Source: Pseudomonas rhizosphaerae
GTDB taxonomy: Bacteria; Pseudomonadota; Gammaproteobacteria; Pseudomonadales; Pseudomonadaceae
NCBI RefSeq assembly: GCF_000761155.1
Contig: NZ_CP009533.1
Coordinates: 4,395,501 to 4,459,500, forward strand
DNA: 64,000 nucleotides
Reading direction: 5' to 3'
Shown here: positions 43,680 to 54,308 of the stretch, one piece after another
How positions within the stretch are numbered: the first letter of the stretch is position 1
Layout of the letters: the number at the start of each line of letters is the position of its first letter
Position numbers and translations under genes: made by a program
The notes under the pieces: generated by a model
Database searches by the model: none
What the model was told of the DNA's origin: nothing
The model's input: the letters and a program-made list of their open reading frames with translations, nothing else

Positions 43680-44448
43680 CGAACAAGGCATTGGCGTTCT
43701 GCGTGCTGGCCGCAGCCAGGGTCGTGGCATCGGTGCCCATGATGCCGGCCAGGGCTTCTGCGATGTCCGGTAAATGCTCCGGGCTGTTGCGTACGCCCGG
43801 ATGCATCGCCGGCGCCATGTCGGGCGAATCGGTTTCCAGAACGATGGCGTCCAGCGGCAAGCGCGGCAGCACCTTGTGCATGCGTAACGCCTGCGGCCAG
43901 GTCGGTGCGCCGCCCAGGCCCAGCTTGAAGCCCAGTTTCAGATACTCCCGCGCCTCCTCCCAACTCCCGGCAAACGCATGAATCACACCGGCCCGCGGCA
44001 GCTTGAAGCGCTTCAGGGTCGCAATCACGGCGGCATGGCTGTGGCGCACATGCAGTAATACCGGCAGTTGCACATCCACGGCCAGTTGCAACTGCGCCTC
44101 GAACAATGCCTGTTGCCGGTCGCGATCCAGATCCTTGAGGTAGTAATCCAGACCGAACTCGCCAATGGCGCAGAGCTTGGGGTGTCCGTGCAGCCGCTCC
44201 AGCCACTCGCGCAGCTCGCTCACATGGTCGGGCTGATGTTCTTCGAGAAACACCGGGTGCAAGCCCAGTGCCGCGTACACCCGTTCATCCGCCAGGGCCA
44301 GGTCCCATACCCGTTGCCAGTTGGCCTGGTGCACGCCCAGGACCACCACCCGCTCCACGCCTCGCGCCGCAGCGCTGTCCAGCACGCGCGGGCGATCGGC
44401 ATCGAAGTCGGGAAAATCCAGGTGGGTGTGGGTGTCGATCAAGCGCAC
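43660..44448 (-). CDS. tatD: TatD family metal-dependent hydrolase
   Basis: 262 residues. Metal-binding motifs of the TatD amidohydrolase fold: LIDTHTHLDFPDF at the start, IGEFGLDYYLKDLDRDRQ (Glu and Asp), LLHVRHSHAAVI, GVIHAFAGSWEEA and ETDSPDMAPAMHPG near the end. TatD enzymes act as 3-prime exonucleases or D-aminoacyl-tRNA deacylase-like hydrolases; the substrate here is unknown. It precedes the fructose regulator with a two-base gap, so the two may be cotranscribed from cra. Confidence 0.92.
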   Translation of the reverse strand: MRLIDTHTHLDFPDFDADRPRVLDSAAARGVERVVVLGVHQANWQRVWDLALADERVYAALGLHPVFLEEHQPDHVSELREWLERLHGHPKLCAIGEFGLDYYLKDLDRDRQQALFEAQLQLAVDVQLPVLLHVRHSHAAVIATLKRFKLPRAGVIHAFAGSWEEAREYLKLGFKLGLGGAPTWPQALRMHKVLPRLPLDAIVLETDSPDMAPAMHPGVRNSPEHLPDIAEALAGIMGTDATTLAAASTQNANALFGWPDAR

Positions 44449-44450
44449 GA

Positions 44451-45446
44451 TCAGGCCTCGTGAATCCTCTGTTTGAAGGTACGGGCCAGCGCGTTGACGC
44501 CGGGCTCGTAGTGCTTTTGTTCCACCGCCGCCAGTGCCAGTTCCAAGGCCTTGCTGGCGATCATGTTGTGTTGCTGAGCCATGGCGTTGACCGGCAACGG
44601 CAGGAAGTCCAGCAGCTGGGTATCGCCAAAAGTACCCAGATGCAGCGCCTGGGAATCCACGGGCCGCTCCTGCAGCACATCGAACACGCCTTGCAGCAGT
44701 ACGTAGGAGGTGGTCACCAGCGCGTCGGGCAGGTGGCCGAGTTTTTCGAGCAAGGCCAGCATGGAATGCTGGCCGCCTTCGCGACTGAAGTATTCGCTGT
44801 GTTCGACCAGCACCGCGCCGTCGAAATCGGCCAGCGCGGTATTGAAACCTTCGGTACGCGCTTGGCTGATGCTCAATTCCGGACGCGCGCCGATCAGGGC
44901 GATGTGCCGAGGCTTGGGCAACAACAGGCTCTGGGTCAGCTGCAGGCTGGCGTTGCGGTCGTCGCTGATTACCGAGCAGAACTGCGCCGGGTCCATCATT
45001 CGGTCGATGGCGATCACTGGAGTGCCCTTGGCCTGCAACTCGCGGTAGCTGTCGTCGCTGGCCGGTAGGCAGCTGGCGACGAACAGCGCGTCGCAGCGAC
45101 GGGCGCGAAACAGTTGCAGCAACTGCCGTTCGCTGGCAGCGTCGTCATCGGAGCTGGCAATCAGCAGTTGGTAGCCGTGAGCGCGGGCACCTTGTTCGAG
45201 CAGTTTGGCGATACGCGCGTAACTGGGGTTTTCCAGGTCCGGCAGGATGAAGCCCAAGGTGCGCGTGTGCCGACTGCGCAGGCCGGCCGCCTGGGGATTA
45301 GGCGTAAAGCCGTGCTCCAGGACGATGGCCTCGACGCGCGCCACCGTCGCCTTGCTGATGCGCTGTTGAGCGGCTTTGCCATTGATGACGTAACTGGCAG
45401 TGGTCACCGAAACGCCAGCCAGGCGAGCAATATCACTGAGTTTCAA
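44451..45446 (-). CDS. cra: Fructose repressor Cra/FruR (LacI family)
   Basis: 331 residues. N-terminal LacI helix-turn-helix (KLSDIARLAGVSVTTASYVI, NGKAAQQRISKATVARVEAI) and a periplasmic-binding-protein-like effector domain (RTLGFILPDLENPSYARIAK, ALIGARPELSISQARTEGF). In P. putida this protein represses fruBKA and responds to fructose-1-phosphate. It is divergent from fruB, with the operator in the shared region. Confidence 0.94.
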   Translation of the reverse strand: MKLSDIARLAGVSVTTASYVINGKAAQQRISKATVARVEAIVLEHGFTPNPQAAGLRSRHTRTLGFILPDLENPSYARIAKLLEQGARAHGYQLLIASSDDDAASERQLLQLFRARRCDALFVASCLPASDDSYRELQAKGTPVIAIDRMMDPAQFCSVISDDRNASLQLTQSLLLPKPRHIALIGARPELSISQARTEGFNTALADFDGAVLVEHSEYFSREGGQHSMLALLEKLGHLPDALVTTSYVLLQGVFDVLQERPVDSQALHLGTFGDTQLLDFLPLPVNAMAQQHNMIASKALELALAAVEQKHYEPGVNALARTFKQRIHEA

Positions 45447-45780
45447 CCGTTGATTCCTTGTTGTCGGCGCGCCCGTGCCAGAGCATTCAAGACGCGCTTA
45501 TTCATCGTTCATGGGTTGCGTCACGCCCGTTTCAGGCAACGTAACCGACAGGTTGGACTTCAATCATCGAAGATTATCGAGTAACGTGCGCTACATTCTA
45601 GATTAAACGTTTCAGCCTGCGTGTTTCCTGCCGTAAAACATCTCTTGTCGAGGTCTCACTTTTACCCTCGGCAACGCAGGCCGGACCCATCGAGAGTACG
45701 GAGCACGCCGATCGATGCTCTATGCTCACACTTCACAACAATACCTCAGCGCGCTGCCGCCGCTGTAAAGGAGAGAGGCA
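45447..45780. promoter_or_regulatory. Divergent cra / fruB regulatory region with a Cra operator
   Basis: 334 bp. GATTAAACGTTTCAGC at 45601-45616 contains the Cra site TTAAACGTTTCA known from the P. putida fruB promoter; its reverse GCTGAAACGTTTAA fits the E. coli Cra consensus as well. AAAGGAGAG precedes the fruB ATG. A possible -10 box TACATT lies near 45592. No gene is seen. Confidence 0.85.
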
Positions 45781-48654
45781 ATGCTGGAGCTCACTATAGA
45801 GCAGATATCCATGGGCCAGAGCGCCGTGGATAAAGCCGCCGCCCTGCAATTGCTCGCCGACAAGCTGGTTGCCGATGGCCTGGTGGCCGAAGGTTACTTG
45901 GCCGGCCTGCAAGCGCGTGAAGCTCAAGGCTCGACCTTTCTTGGCCAAGGCATCGCCATCCCCCACGGTACGCCCGACACCCGCGACCTGGTGTTCACCA
46001 CCGGTGTGCGTCTGCTGCAATTCCCCGAAGGCGTGGATTGGGGCGACGGGCAGATGGTTTACCTGGCCATCGGCATTGCTGCCAAATCCGACGAGCACCT
46101 GCGCCTGCTGCAATTGCTGACCCGCGCGCTGGGTGAAACCGATCTGGGTGAAGCACTGCGCCGTGCCAATGACGCGCCAGCGCTGCTGAAGCTGCTGCAG
46201 GGGGCGCCGCAGGAACTGGCGCTGGATGCGCAGATGATCAGCCTGGGTGTGATGGCCGAAGATTTCGAAGAGCTGGTCTGGCGCGGTGCCCGTCTGTTGC
46301 GCCAGGCCGACTGTGTCAGCAATGGTTTCGCGGCGTTGCTGCAGCAAGTCGAAGCGCTGCCGCTGGGCGACGGCCTATGGTGGCTGCACAGCGAGCAGAC
46401 CGTCAAACGTCCGGGCCTGGCTTTCGTCACCCCCGACAAGCCTTTGCGCTACCTGGGCCAGCCGTTGACCGGGCTGTTCTGCCTGGCCAGTTTGGGTGAG
46501 GCCCACCAGGCACTGCTCGAGCGCCTGTGCGCCTTGCTCATCGAAGGCCGCGGCAACGAGCTGGGCGGCGCCACCAGTACGCGGGCGGTACTTGAAGCCC
46601 TCGGTGGCGAGTTGCCCGCCGACTGGCCGAGCGCGCGCATCGTGCTGGCCAACGCCCACGGCTTGCACGCTCGCCCGGCGAAGATCCTCGCGCAACTGGC
46701 CAAAAGTTTCGAAGGCGAAGTCCGCTTGCGGGTGGTCGAGTCCGGCGGTCTGGCCGTTTCCGCCAAGAGCCTGAGCAAGCTGCTCAGCCTGGGTGCGCAG
46801 CGCGGTCAGACCCTGGAGTTGGTGGCCGAACCCACCATTGCAGACGACGCCCTGCCGGCGCTGCTCAAAGCCATTGAAGAAGGCCTGGGCGAAGAAGTGG
46901 AGCCACTGCCAGCGGTCACCGAAGCGGCGCCGCAACAGGCACCGGCCGCCAAGGCACCCAAGGCCAAGCCACAGGCACCGCTTACCGGTGCCCAGGTACA
47001 GGGTGTTGCCGCAGCCCCCGGTATTGCCATGGGGCCAGCACACATCCAGGTGTTGCACGATTTCGAGTTTCCCCAGCGCGGTGAGTCCGTAGCGCTCGAG
47101 CGTGAGCGCTTGCAGGCTGCTCTGGGCCAGGTCCGCCAAGACATCGAAGGGCTGATCCAGCGCGCCCAGGCGCAAGCCATCCGCGAGATCTTCGTCACTC
47201 ACCAGGAAATGCTCGACGACCCGGCGCTGACCGATGAAGTCGCCGCGCGTCTGCAGCAGGGCGAAAGCGCTGCGGCCGCCTGGAACACGGTGATCGAAGC
47301 GGCCGCGGTGCAGCAGGAAGCGCTGCAGGATGCCCTGCTGGCCGAGCGCGCCGCCGATCTGCGCGACATCGGTCGCCGGGTGCTGGCGCAGCTGTGTGGC
47401 GTACCGACGCTGGAAGAGCCCAAGGAAGCCTACATCCTGGTGATGGACGAGGTGGGCCCTTCCGACGTGGCGCGCCTGGACCCGGCTCGCGTGGCCGGTA
47501 TTCTCACCGCCCGCGGTGGCGCTACGGCGCACAGCGCCATCGTCGCGCGTGCCCTCGGCATTCCCGCCGTGGTTGGCGCAGGCGAAGGCGTGTTGCAGAT
47601 CGCTGCCGGTACGGCGCTGTTGATCGATGGCCAGCGTGGCTTGTTGACCGTGGCCCCTGCGCCCGAGGTGCTGGAACAGGCGCTGGCCGACCGTGATCGT
47701 CGCGAGCAGCGCCTGCAGGCTGCCGCCGAGCGGCGCATGGAAAGCGCTGTGACCCTGGACGGGCACGCTGTGGAAGTGTTCGCCAACATCGGCGAAAGCG
47801 CCGGTGTCGCCAAAGCGGTGGAGCAGGGCGCCGAAGGCGTAGGCCTGTTGCGCACCGAACTGATTTTCATGGCCCATTCGCAAGCGCCGAACGAGGCGGT
47901 GCAGGAAGCCGAGTACCGCCGTGTGCTCGATGGTCTGCAAGGTCGGCCGCTGGTAGTGCGCACCCTCGATGTGGGCGGCGACAAGCCGTTGCCGTATTGG
48001 CCGATCGATAAGGAAGAGAACCCGTTCCTGGGTGTGCGCGGCATTCGCCTGACCCTGCAACGCCCCGACGTGATGGAGGGCCAGCTGCGTGCACTGCTGC
48101 GCGCCGCCGACAACCGTCCGTTGCGCATCATGTTCCCCATGGTCGGCAGCGTTGAAGAGTGGCGCCAGGCCAAGGACATGACCGAGCGCGTACGTCGTGA
48201 AATCCCGGTCAAGGACCTGCAACTGGGCATCATGATCGAGGTGCCGTCGGCCGCCTTGCTGGCGCCGGTGCTGGCCCGCGAGGTGGATTTCTTCAGCATC
48301 GGTACCAACGACCTGACCCAGTACACCCTGGCTATCGACCGTGGCCACCCGACCCTGTCGGCCCAGGCCGATGGCCTGCACCCGGCCGTGCTGCAACTGA
48401 TCGACATCACCGTGCGTGCGGCGCATGACTACGGCAAGTGGGTCGGCGTGTGCGGCGAGCTGGCCGCCGATCCGCTGGCCGTGCCATTGCTGGTGGGCCT
48501 GGGCGTGGATGAATTGAGTGTCTCGGCGCGCAGCATCGCCGAGGTCAAGGCGGGGGTGCGCGAGCTCACGCTCAGCCACGCGCAACAATTGGCCCGGCAT
48601 GCGCTCGGGCTGGGCACCGCCGCGCAGGTGCGTGCCCTGGTGGAGAAATCTTGA
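45781..48654 (+). CDS. fruB: Fructose PTS multiphosphoryl protein FruB (EIIA-HPr-EI)
   Basis: 957 residues. Fructose EIIA domain with phospho-His62 (GIAIPHGTPDTRD), a linker domain, HPr with His296 (NAHGLHARPAKILAQLAKSF), an Ala/Pro/Lys linker near residues 385-405, and enzyme I with His584 (GGATAHSAIVARALG) followed by the PEP-binding barrel (FFSIGTNDLTQYTLAIDRGH, VGVCGELAADP). It takes phosphate from PEP to FruA. Its stop overlaps the fruK start (TGATG). Confidence 0.97.
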   Translation: MLELTIEQISMGQSAVDKAAALQLLADKLVADGLVAEGYLAGLQAREAQGSTFLGQGIAIPHGTPDTRDLVFTTGVRLLQFPEGVDWGDGQMVYLAIGIAAKSDEHLRLLQLLTRALGETDLGEALRRANDAPALLKLLQGAPQELALDAQMISLGVMAEDFEELVWRGARLLRQADCVSNGFAALLQQVEALPLGDGLWWLHSEQTVKRPGLAFVTPDKPLRYLGQPLTGLFCLASLGEAHQALLERLCALLIEGRGNELGGATSTRAVLEALGGELPADWPSARIVLANAHGLHARPAKILAQLAKSFEGEVRLRVVESGGLAVSAKSLSKLLSLGAQRGQTLELVAEPTIADDALPALLKAIEEGLGEEVEPLPAVTEAAPQQAPAAKAPKAKPQAPLTGAQVQGVAAAPGIAMGPAHIQVLHDFEFPQRGESVALERERLQAALGQVRQDIEGLIQRAQAQAIREIFVTHQEMLDDPALTDEVAARLQQGESAAAAWNTVIEAAAVQQEALQDALLAERAADLRDIGRRVLAQLCGVPTLEEPKEAYILVMDEVGPSDVARLDPARVAGILTARGGATAHSAIVARALGIPAVVGAGEGVLQIAAGTALLIDGQRGLLTVAPAPEVLEQALADRDRREQRLQAAAERRMESAVTLDGHAVEVFANIGESAGVAKAVEQGAEGVGLLRTELIFMAHSQAPNEAVQEAEYRRVLDGLQGRPLVVRTLDVGGDKPLPYWPIDKEENPFLGVRGIRLTLQRPDVMEGQLRALLRAADNRPLRIMFPMVGSVEEWRQAKDMTERVRREIPVKDLQLGIMIEVPSAALLAPVLAREVDFFSIGTNDLTQYTLAIDRGHPTLSAQADGLHPAVLQLIDITVRAAHDYGKWVGVCGELAADPLAVPLLVGLGVDELSVSARSIAEVKAGVRELTLSHAQQLARHALGLGTAAQVRALVEKS

Positions 48655-49595
48655 TGGCACGCATCCTGACCCTGACGCTCAACCCGGCGTTGGACCTGAC
48701 CGTGGAAATCGACGGCCTGGAGCTGGGCGAAGTCAATCGCAGCCATGCGCTGCACCGTCACGCCGCCGGCAAGGGCCTCAACGTCGCCCAGGTGCTGGCC
48801 GACCTCGGCCACCAGGTGACCGTGAGCGGATTCCTGGGCGAGGCCAATGCGCAGCCGTTCGAAGAACTGTTCGCCCGGCGTGGCTTTACCGATGCGTTCA
48901 TTCGCGTGCCGGGCGAGACCCGCAGCAACATCAAGCTAGCCGAGCGCAGTGGCCGTGTCACCGACGTCAACGGTCCGGGCCCGGTGGTCGATGACCAGGC
49001 CCAGGCGGCCCTGCTGGCACGCCTGGAGGATATCGCGCCAGGCCACGATGCCGTCGTGGTCGCCGGTAGCCTGCCGCGCGGGGTGAGCCCGCAGTGGTTT
49101 CAGGCGCTGCTCGAACAGCTCGCGCAACTGGGTCTGAAAGTGGCGCTCGACACCAGCGGTGCCGCCCTGCGTGCAGGCCTGCTGACCGGCCCTTGGCTGG
49201 TCAAGCCCAATACCCACGAGCTGGGCGAAGTGCTCGGCAGCTCGGTGGAAACGCCGGCCGAGCAAGCCGTCGCAGCGCGGCGCCTGCTGGCCGACGGGGT
49301 CGCCAACGTGGTGATCTCCCAGGGCGAGCGCGGCGTCAACTGGTTCACCGACGACCTGGCCTTGCAGGCGTTGCCGCCAACGGTCGATGTGGCCAGTACC
49401 GTAGGTGCCGGGGACTCGCTGCTGGCCGGGCTGGTACACGGCCTGCTTAGCCAAAAGACGCCGGAACACAGCCTGCGCACGGCCACCGCGATCGCCGCCA
49501 TGGCGGTGACGCAGATCGGCTTCGGAATCAGTGATGTCGCGCACCTGGCGCGGCTTGAAAGCGGCGTCAGCGTACGTCCGCTGACAGAACAATAA
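48654..49595 (+). CDS. fruK: 1-phosphofructokinase FruK
   Basis: 313 residues from ATG 48654, sharing a base with the fruB stop. PfkB family: LTLNPALDLTVEIDGLELGE, AAGKGLNVAQVLADLGHQV and the ATP/anion-hole motif STVGAGDSLLAGLVHGLL with the catalytic Asp. It turns fructose-1-phosphate into fructose-1,6-bisphosphate, removing the Cra effector. Confidence 0.96.
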   Translation: MARILTLTLNPALDLTVEIDGLELGEVNRSHALHRHAAGKGLNVAQVLADLGHQVTVSGFLGEANAQPFEELFARRGFTDAFIRVPGETRSNIKLAERSGRVTDVNGPGPVVDDQAQAALLARLEDIAPGHDAVVVAGSLPRGVSPQWFQALLEQLAQLGLKVALDTSGAALRAGLLTGPWLVKPNTHELGEVLGSSVETPAEQAVAARRLLADGVANVVISQGERGVNWFTDDLALQALPPTVDVASTVGAGDSLLAGLVHGLLSQKTPEHSLRTATAIAAMAVTQIGFGISDVAHLARLESGVSVRPLTEQ

Positions 49596-49606
49596 GAGGG
49601 TTGAAG

Positions 49607-51337
49607 ATGAAACTAGCTATTGTCACCGCTTGCCCCAGCGGGCGGGTGTCGAGCGTCTTGAGCGCACGTCTGCTCGATGCTGCGGCCCGTCGCCAGGGCT
49701 GGAGCACCAGCGTTGAAGTGTTCGATTCGCAGCACCCTGAACTGCGCCTGAGCGCGGCCGACATCGAAGCCGCCGATTGGGTGCTGGTGGTCAACACCGG
49801 CGCGATGGACCTGAGCCGTTTCGTCGGCAAGCGTTTGTTCCAGAGCACCCCGGCCCATGCCCTGCAGGACGTCGACGGCTTTCTGCTCCAGGCGGCCGAG
49901 CAGGCCACGCCCTATGCCGCCGCGCCAGCACCGACTGCCGCTGCATCGCGCGCGCCGCGTTTGGTGGCGGTGACTGCCTGCCCTACGGGAGTGGCACACA
50001 CGTTCATGGCGGCCGAGGCGTTGCAGCAAGGTGCCAAGCAGCTGGGTTACGAGCTGCAGGTCGAGACCCAGGGTTCGGTGGGTGCGCGCAATCCGTTGAG
50101 CGTGCAGGCCATCGACGAGGCCGACGTGGTGCTGTTGGCCGCCGACATCGAAGTGGCCACCGAGCGTTTCGCCGGCAAGAAGATCTATCGCTGCGGCACC
50201 GGCATTGCCTTGAAGCAGGCCCAGGCGACGCTGAACAAGGCCTTGGCCGAAGGTGAGGTGGAATCCACCGGCAGTGCTGCCGGTGCGCCCAAGAAGCAGG
50301 AGAAGACCGGGGTCTACAAGCACCTGCTGACCGGTGTGTCGTTCATGCTGCCGATGGTGGTGGCGGGCGGCCTGTTGATCGCGCTGTCGTTCGTGTTCGG
50401 TATCGAAGCGTTCAAGGAGCCTGGCACCTTGCCGGCGGCCCTGATGCAGATCGGTGGTGAAGCGGCCTTCAAGCTGATGGTGCCGCTGCTGGCGGGTTAC
50501 ATCGCCTATTCCATTGCCGACCGTCCGGGACTTGCGCCGGGCATGATCGGTGGCTTGCTGGCGAGCACGCTGGGTGCCGGCTTCATCGGTGGTATCGCGG
50601 CGGGTTTCATCGCCGGTTACGCGGCCAAGGCGATCAACCGCTATGCGCGTTTACCGGCCAGTCTGGAAGCGCTGAAGCCGATCCTGATCATTCCTTTGCT
50701 AGCCAGCCTGTTCACCGGCCTGGTGATGATTTACGTCGTGGGCAAGCCAGTGGCTGGAATGCTGGCAGGTCTGACGACTTTCCTCGACAGCATGGGCACC
50801 ACCAACGCTCTGCTGCTGGGTGTACTGCTGGGCGCGATGATGTGCGTCGACTTGGGCGGGCCGATCAACAAGGCGGCGTATGCGTTTTCGGTGGGGCTGC
50901 TGGCCTCGCAGAGCTATGCGCCGATGGCTGCGACCATGGCGGCGGGCATGGTGCCGCCGATCGGTCTGGGGCTGGCGACCTTCTTCGCCCGGCGCAAATT
51001 TGCCCAGACCGAGCGTGAGGCGGGCAAGGCGGCGTTGGTGCTGGGGTTGTGCTTTATTTCCGAGGGGGCCATTCCGTTCGCTGCCAAGGATCCGCTGCGG
51101 GTGATCCCGGCGAGCATCGTCGGTGGGGCCTTGACCGGTGCATTGTCGATGTACTTCGGCTGCAAGCTGATGGCGCCCCACGGCGGACTGTTCGTGCTGT
51201 TGATTCCCAACGCGATCAACCATGCCCTGCTGTACCTGTTCGCCATCGTTGCCGGTGCCCTGTTGACCGCGGTCGTGTATGCCGTGATCAAAAAGCCGGA
51301 GACCCAGGAAATCGCCGTAGAACCGGCCAAAGCCTGA
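49607..51337 (+). CDS. fruA: Fructose-specific PTS permease FruA (EIIB'BC)
   Basis: 576 residues from ATG 49607 with AGAGGG upstream. Two EIIB domains: the first keeps C9 in VTACPSGRVSS but is divergent, and the second has the expected phospho-Cys125 in AVTACPTGVAHTFMAAEAL. The EIIC membrane domain with about eight to ten helices follows (LTGVSFMLPMVVAGGLLIAL, MCVDLGGPINKAAYAFSVGL, HGGLFVLLIPNAINHALLYL). It imports fructose as fructose-1-phosphate. Last gene of fruBKA. Confidence 0.97.
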   Translation: MKLAIVTACPSGRVSSVLSARLLDAAARRQGWSTSVEVFDSQHPELRLSAADIEAADWVLVVNTGAMDLSRFVGKRLFQSTPAHALQDVDGFLLQAAEQATPYAAAPAPTAAASRAPRLVAVTACPTGVAHTFMAAEALQQGAKQLGYELQVETQGSVGARNPLSVQAIDEADVVLLAADIEVATERFAGKKIYRCGTGIALKQAQATLNKALAEGEVESTGSAAGAPKKQEKTGVYKHLLTGVSFMLPMVVAGGLLIALSFVFGIEAFKEPGTLPAALMQIGGEAAFKLMVPLLAGYIAYSIADRPGLAPGMIGGLLASTLGAGFIGGIAAGFIAGYAAKAINRYARLPASLEALKPILIIPLLASLFTGLVMIYVVGKPVAGMLAGLTTFLDSMGTTNALLLGVLLGAMMCVDLGGPINKAAYAFSVGLLASQSYAPMAATMAAGMVPPIGLGLATFFARRKFAQTEREAGKAALVLGLCFISEGAIPFAAKDPLRVIPASIVGGALTGALSMYFGCKLMAPHGGLFVLLIPNAINHALLYLFAIVAGALLTAVVYAVIKKPETQEIAVEPAKA

Positions 51338-51341
51338 TCCC

Positions 51342-51592
51342 GTAGCAGCGGCGCAAGCCGCGTCCGGCCTCACCGCGGTGAGCCAGATACACCGCGTGTG
51401 CCGCCGACGCTGCGATCCCCTGTAGCAGCGGCGCAAGCCGCGTCCGGCCTCACCGCGGTGAACCAGATACACCGCGTGTGCCGGCGACGCTACGATCCCC
51501 TGTAGCAGCGGCGCAGGCCGCGTCCGGCCTCCCCGCGGTGAACCAGATACACCGCGTGTGCCGCCGGACGCGGCTCGCGCCGCTGCTACAGA
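51342..51592. repeat. 80-bp tandem REP array
   Basis: Three units with an exact 80-bp period begin at 51342, 51422 and 51502, each starting GTAGCAGCGGCGCAAGCCGC and carrying the spacer ACCAGATACACCGCGTGTGC. An inverted REP at about 51567-51592 ends the array. The units differ at few positions. No gene lies in the gap between fruA and piuB. Confidence 0.9.
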
Positions 51593-51626
51593 AAGGGCGG
51601 AGCGCCATCGGGACCACCGCGGTGGG

Positions 51627-54149
51627 TCAATAGACGTCGCGGCGGTAGCGGCCGGTTTCGATGAGGTCGTCCAGCCGCTCGCGGCCTAGCACCTGGGTCA
51701 GCACCTGGTCCACGCCGCTGGCCATTCCCTGCAGGCTTCCGCACACGTAGATCACCGCGCCGTCTTCCACCCATTCCAGCAACTCGTCAGCCGCCTCGCG
51801 GAGCCGATCCTGCACATACACCTTGTGCGCCTGATCACGCGAAAACGCCAAGTCCAAGCGCATAAGGTCACCACTGGCCAACCACCCCAGTAACTCCTCC
51901 CGGCAGTGAAAGTCATGGGCCCGGTTGCGCTCGCCGAACAATAACCAGTTTCGCTGTTGTCCCTGTTCGATTCGCGCTTTGAGCAAGCTGCGCAAGCCTG
52001 CCAGACCGGTGCCGTTGCCGATCAGAATCACCGACACTGGCTCCTGCGGCAGATGAAACCCCGCATTGCGTCGCAAGCGCAGGCTGACCGCGCCATGCAG
52101 TTCAGCGTGCTCGGTCAACCATCCCGAGCCCAGCCCCAGACTGCCGTCGCCGTGGCGTTCCTGGCGCACGATCAGTTCCAGCCGGCCATCGCTGGGCACC
52201 GAAGCAATGGAGTACTCGCGCACGCTGATGGGTATCAAGGCATCCACCAGCGCCTGCGCATGCAGGCCGACCAGGTGCCCTCGGCTGGCGGGCAACTGAC
52301 GGCTGGCCAACGCCTGTCTAAGCGGCTCTTGCAAGCCATCGACCAAAACCGTGGTCGCGGCTTGCAGGCCCAACCCCGACAGGCACTGCTCGATGGCCAC
52401 GTGTCCGTTGCGCGGCAAGACGTCCACCAGATCGCCCGCCTGCCACTGGGCTTGGCCACTGTCATGCCAGGCAATCCGGTAGACCGCAGCACCTTGGCTG
52501 GCAGGGTTCAACAGCTCGCGCTCGATCAAGGTCCAGGGGCTGAATACCGGGGCCTGCCACACGGCCTGGGCCACGCCGCCGGTGTGCAGGCTCAATTGCT
52601 GCTGCCACTGCTGCAAGGCTGCCGGGTCGGCATTGTCGACCTCGACCGAAGCGAACAGCGGCTGCGCACCCTGGGCATCGAGCCACTGCTGCAAACGCTG
52701 GGCAAAGCCGCAGAACTGCGGATACTGACGGTCGCCCAGCGCCAGCAATCCATAGCGCAAGCCGGGCAGGGCGCACACACTGCCCAGCACCTTGCGCTCG
52801 AAGCCGCGTGCGGTATCGGGCGCTTCGCCGTCGCCGAACGTGCTGACCACGAACAACGCCTTGTCGGCCTGCTGTAGCTGCGCTTCGTCCACCTGGGCCA
52901 GGGCGCGGACCTGGACACTGTGCCCGGCGGCCTGCAATTGCCCGGCGGTCTGCCACGCCAATTGCTCGGCAAAACCACTCTGGCTGGCGAAACCGATCAA
53001 CCACCCGCCAGATGAATCGTCCTGCTGCAAGACGCCGCGCGCCAGCCGCACCTGGCGCTTCTTGCGGCGCCGATCCAGATACAGCAGCCAGCCGGTGATC
53101 AGGAACAACGGCATGGTCAAACTGGCCAGCATCATCAGGATGCGACCCACCAGCCCGAAATAGCTGCCCACATGCAGTGCGTAGATACTGGTCAGCAGTT
53201 GCGCCTTCAGCGACTTGTCTTCGTAACGCTGGATGTCTTTGACCTGCCCGGTGGCGGGGTCAAGGCTGAGCAAGCCGAAGGCGCGGTCGTGCGGCGAATC
53301 CTTGCGCAGGTAGAAGACCGTCGCCGGCAGCCCGACATTGCCGGGAATGCGCACATTGATCAGGCTCAGCTCGGGCCCGACCGCAGTGCGTATGCTGGCC
53401 CACAGTGCGTCGTAATCCACCACCGGCGCCACATCTGCCGACGAGGCCATACGCCGCTCGATGCGCGGAGCGGCGGGGTTATCGGAAAGCAGCCGGTTCA
53501 CAGCGTTGCCGAACCATTGATACGACCAGGTCAGGCCGGTCAGCGCCGCCAGCAGATAGAACAGCAGGCACCAGGTACCGAACACCGCGTGCAGGTCCCA
53601 GTTGAAGGCGCGACCTTTCTTGGCCCAGTCCAGGGTCAGCCAGGTGCGCCAGTTCAACGCCCTGCGCGGCCAGCGCAGGTACAGGCCGGAAAGGCAGAAA
53701 AACACCAGCATCAGGGTGCAGGCCCCAGTGATCTGCCGCCCGGTGCCACCCATGGCCAGGAAGCGGTGCAGGTCCAGCATCAGGTCGAAGAAACCCTCGC
53801 CGAATACCTCGCCCTGCAATTCCCCGGTGTATGGATCAAAATACGCCGATGGCCCTCGTCGCTGTCCGGCAGGCGGGGCGAAGGACACCCGTGCCGCGCT
53901 GCCGTCGACCAGGTCCACACGCAAGGCAGCCACCTTGCTGCCCTGACGCTGCTCCAGAATCTCGACCAGCTGCGCCGCGGGCAGCATGCCCGTGTCGCGG
54001 ATCTGCACCGTCAAGGTCTGCGGGTTGAGCGCGCGCAGGATTTCGTCCTCGAACGAGTAGCTGGCGCCGGTGATGCCCATCAGGGCCAGCACCAGGCCAC
54101 CGGTGATGCCGAAAAACCAGTGCAGCTGGAAGAGGACGTTCTTGAACAC
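51627..54149 (-). CDS. piuB: PepSY-TM / flavoprotein reductase fusion (PiuB-like)
   Basis: 840 residues. The N-terminal half is an iron-regulated PepSY-TM membrane domain ([70 protein letters not shown]). The C-terminal half is a flavodoxin domain ([35 protein letters not shown]) joined to a sulfite-reductase-type FAD/NADPH domain ([49 protein letters not shown]). It probably moves electrons from NADPH across the inner membrane to reduce ferric siderophores in the periplasm. It corresponds to PA4513 beside piuA. Confidence 0.9.
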   Translation of the reverse strand: MFKNVLFQLHWFFGITGGLVLALMGITGASYSFEDEILRALNPQTLTVQIRDTGMLPAAQLVEILEQRQGSKVAALRVDLVDGSAARVSFAPPAGQRRGPSAYFDPYTGELQGEVFGEGFFDLMLDLHRFLAMGGTGRQITGACTLMLVFFCLSGLYLRWPRRALNWRTWLTLDWAKKGRAFNWDLHAVFGTWCLLFYLLAALTGLTWSYQWFGNAVNRLLSDNPAAPRIERRMASSADVAPVVDYDALWASIRTAVGPELSLINVRIPGNVGLPATVFYLRKDSPHDRAFGLLSLDPATGQVKDIQRYEDKSLKAQLLTSIYALHVGSYFGLVGRILMMLASLTMPLFLITGWLLYLDRRRKKRQVRLARGVLQQDDSSGGWLIGFASQSGFAEQLAWQTAGQLQAAGHSVQVRALAQVDEAQLQQADKALFVVSTFGDGEAPDTARGFERKVLGSVCALPGLRYGLLALGDRQYPQFCGFAQRLQQWLDAQGAQPLFASVEVDNADPAALQQWQQQLSLHTGGVAQAVWQAPVFSPWTLIERELLNPASQGAAVYRIAWHDSGQAQWQAGDLVDVLPRNGHVAIEQCLSGLGLQAATTVLVDGLQEPLRQALASRQLPASRGHLVGLHAQALVDALIPISVREYSIASVPSDGRLELIVRQERHGDGSLGLGSGWLTEHAELHGAVSLRLRRNAGFHLPQEPVSVILIGNGTGLAGLRSLLKARIEQGQQRNWLLFGERNRAHDFHCREELLGWLASGDLMRLDLAFSRDQAHKVYVQDRLREAADELLEWVEDGAVIYVCGSLQGMASGVDQVLTQVLGRERLDDLIETGRYRRDVY

Positions 54150-54256
54150 GAATCACCTTGAGCGGGCCAATCGAAAGGAAGGCGGCCGGCATTATGCAGC
54201 AATAGGTGAGAATCGGTCTCACCCACGAGGCCATGCCTTGGCCCTGTCGACACATA

Positions 54257-54291
54257 AAAAGCCCCGCATCGTCGAAACGAGCGGGGCGCGG
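54257..54291 (-). terminator. Intrinsic terminator of piuA
   Basis: On the minus strand GCCCCGCTCG and CGATGCGGGGC pair and are followed by TTTTTAT. It lies about 17 nt after the piuA stop and separates it from piuB. Confidence 0.85.
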
Positions 54292-54308
54292 TAACCGATG
54301 TGCTGTTA

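Noticed and set aside
40633..43680. Insertion sequence or integron as carrier of the accessory island
   Set aside because: No transposase, integrase, attC-like element or terminal inverted repeat beyond the REPs was seen.
46375..48660. 761-codon antisense ORF opposite fruB
   Set aside because: Shadow of fruB; no motif or ribosome site.
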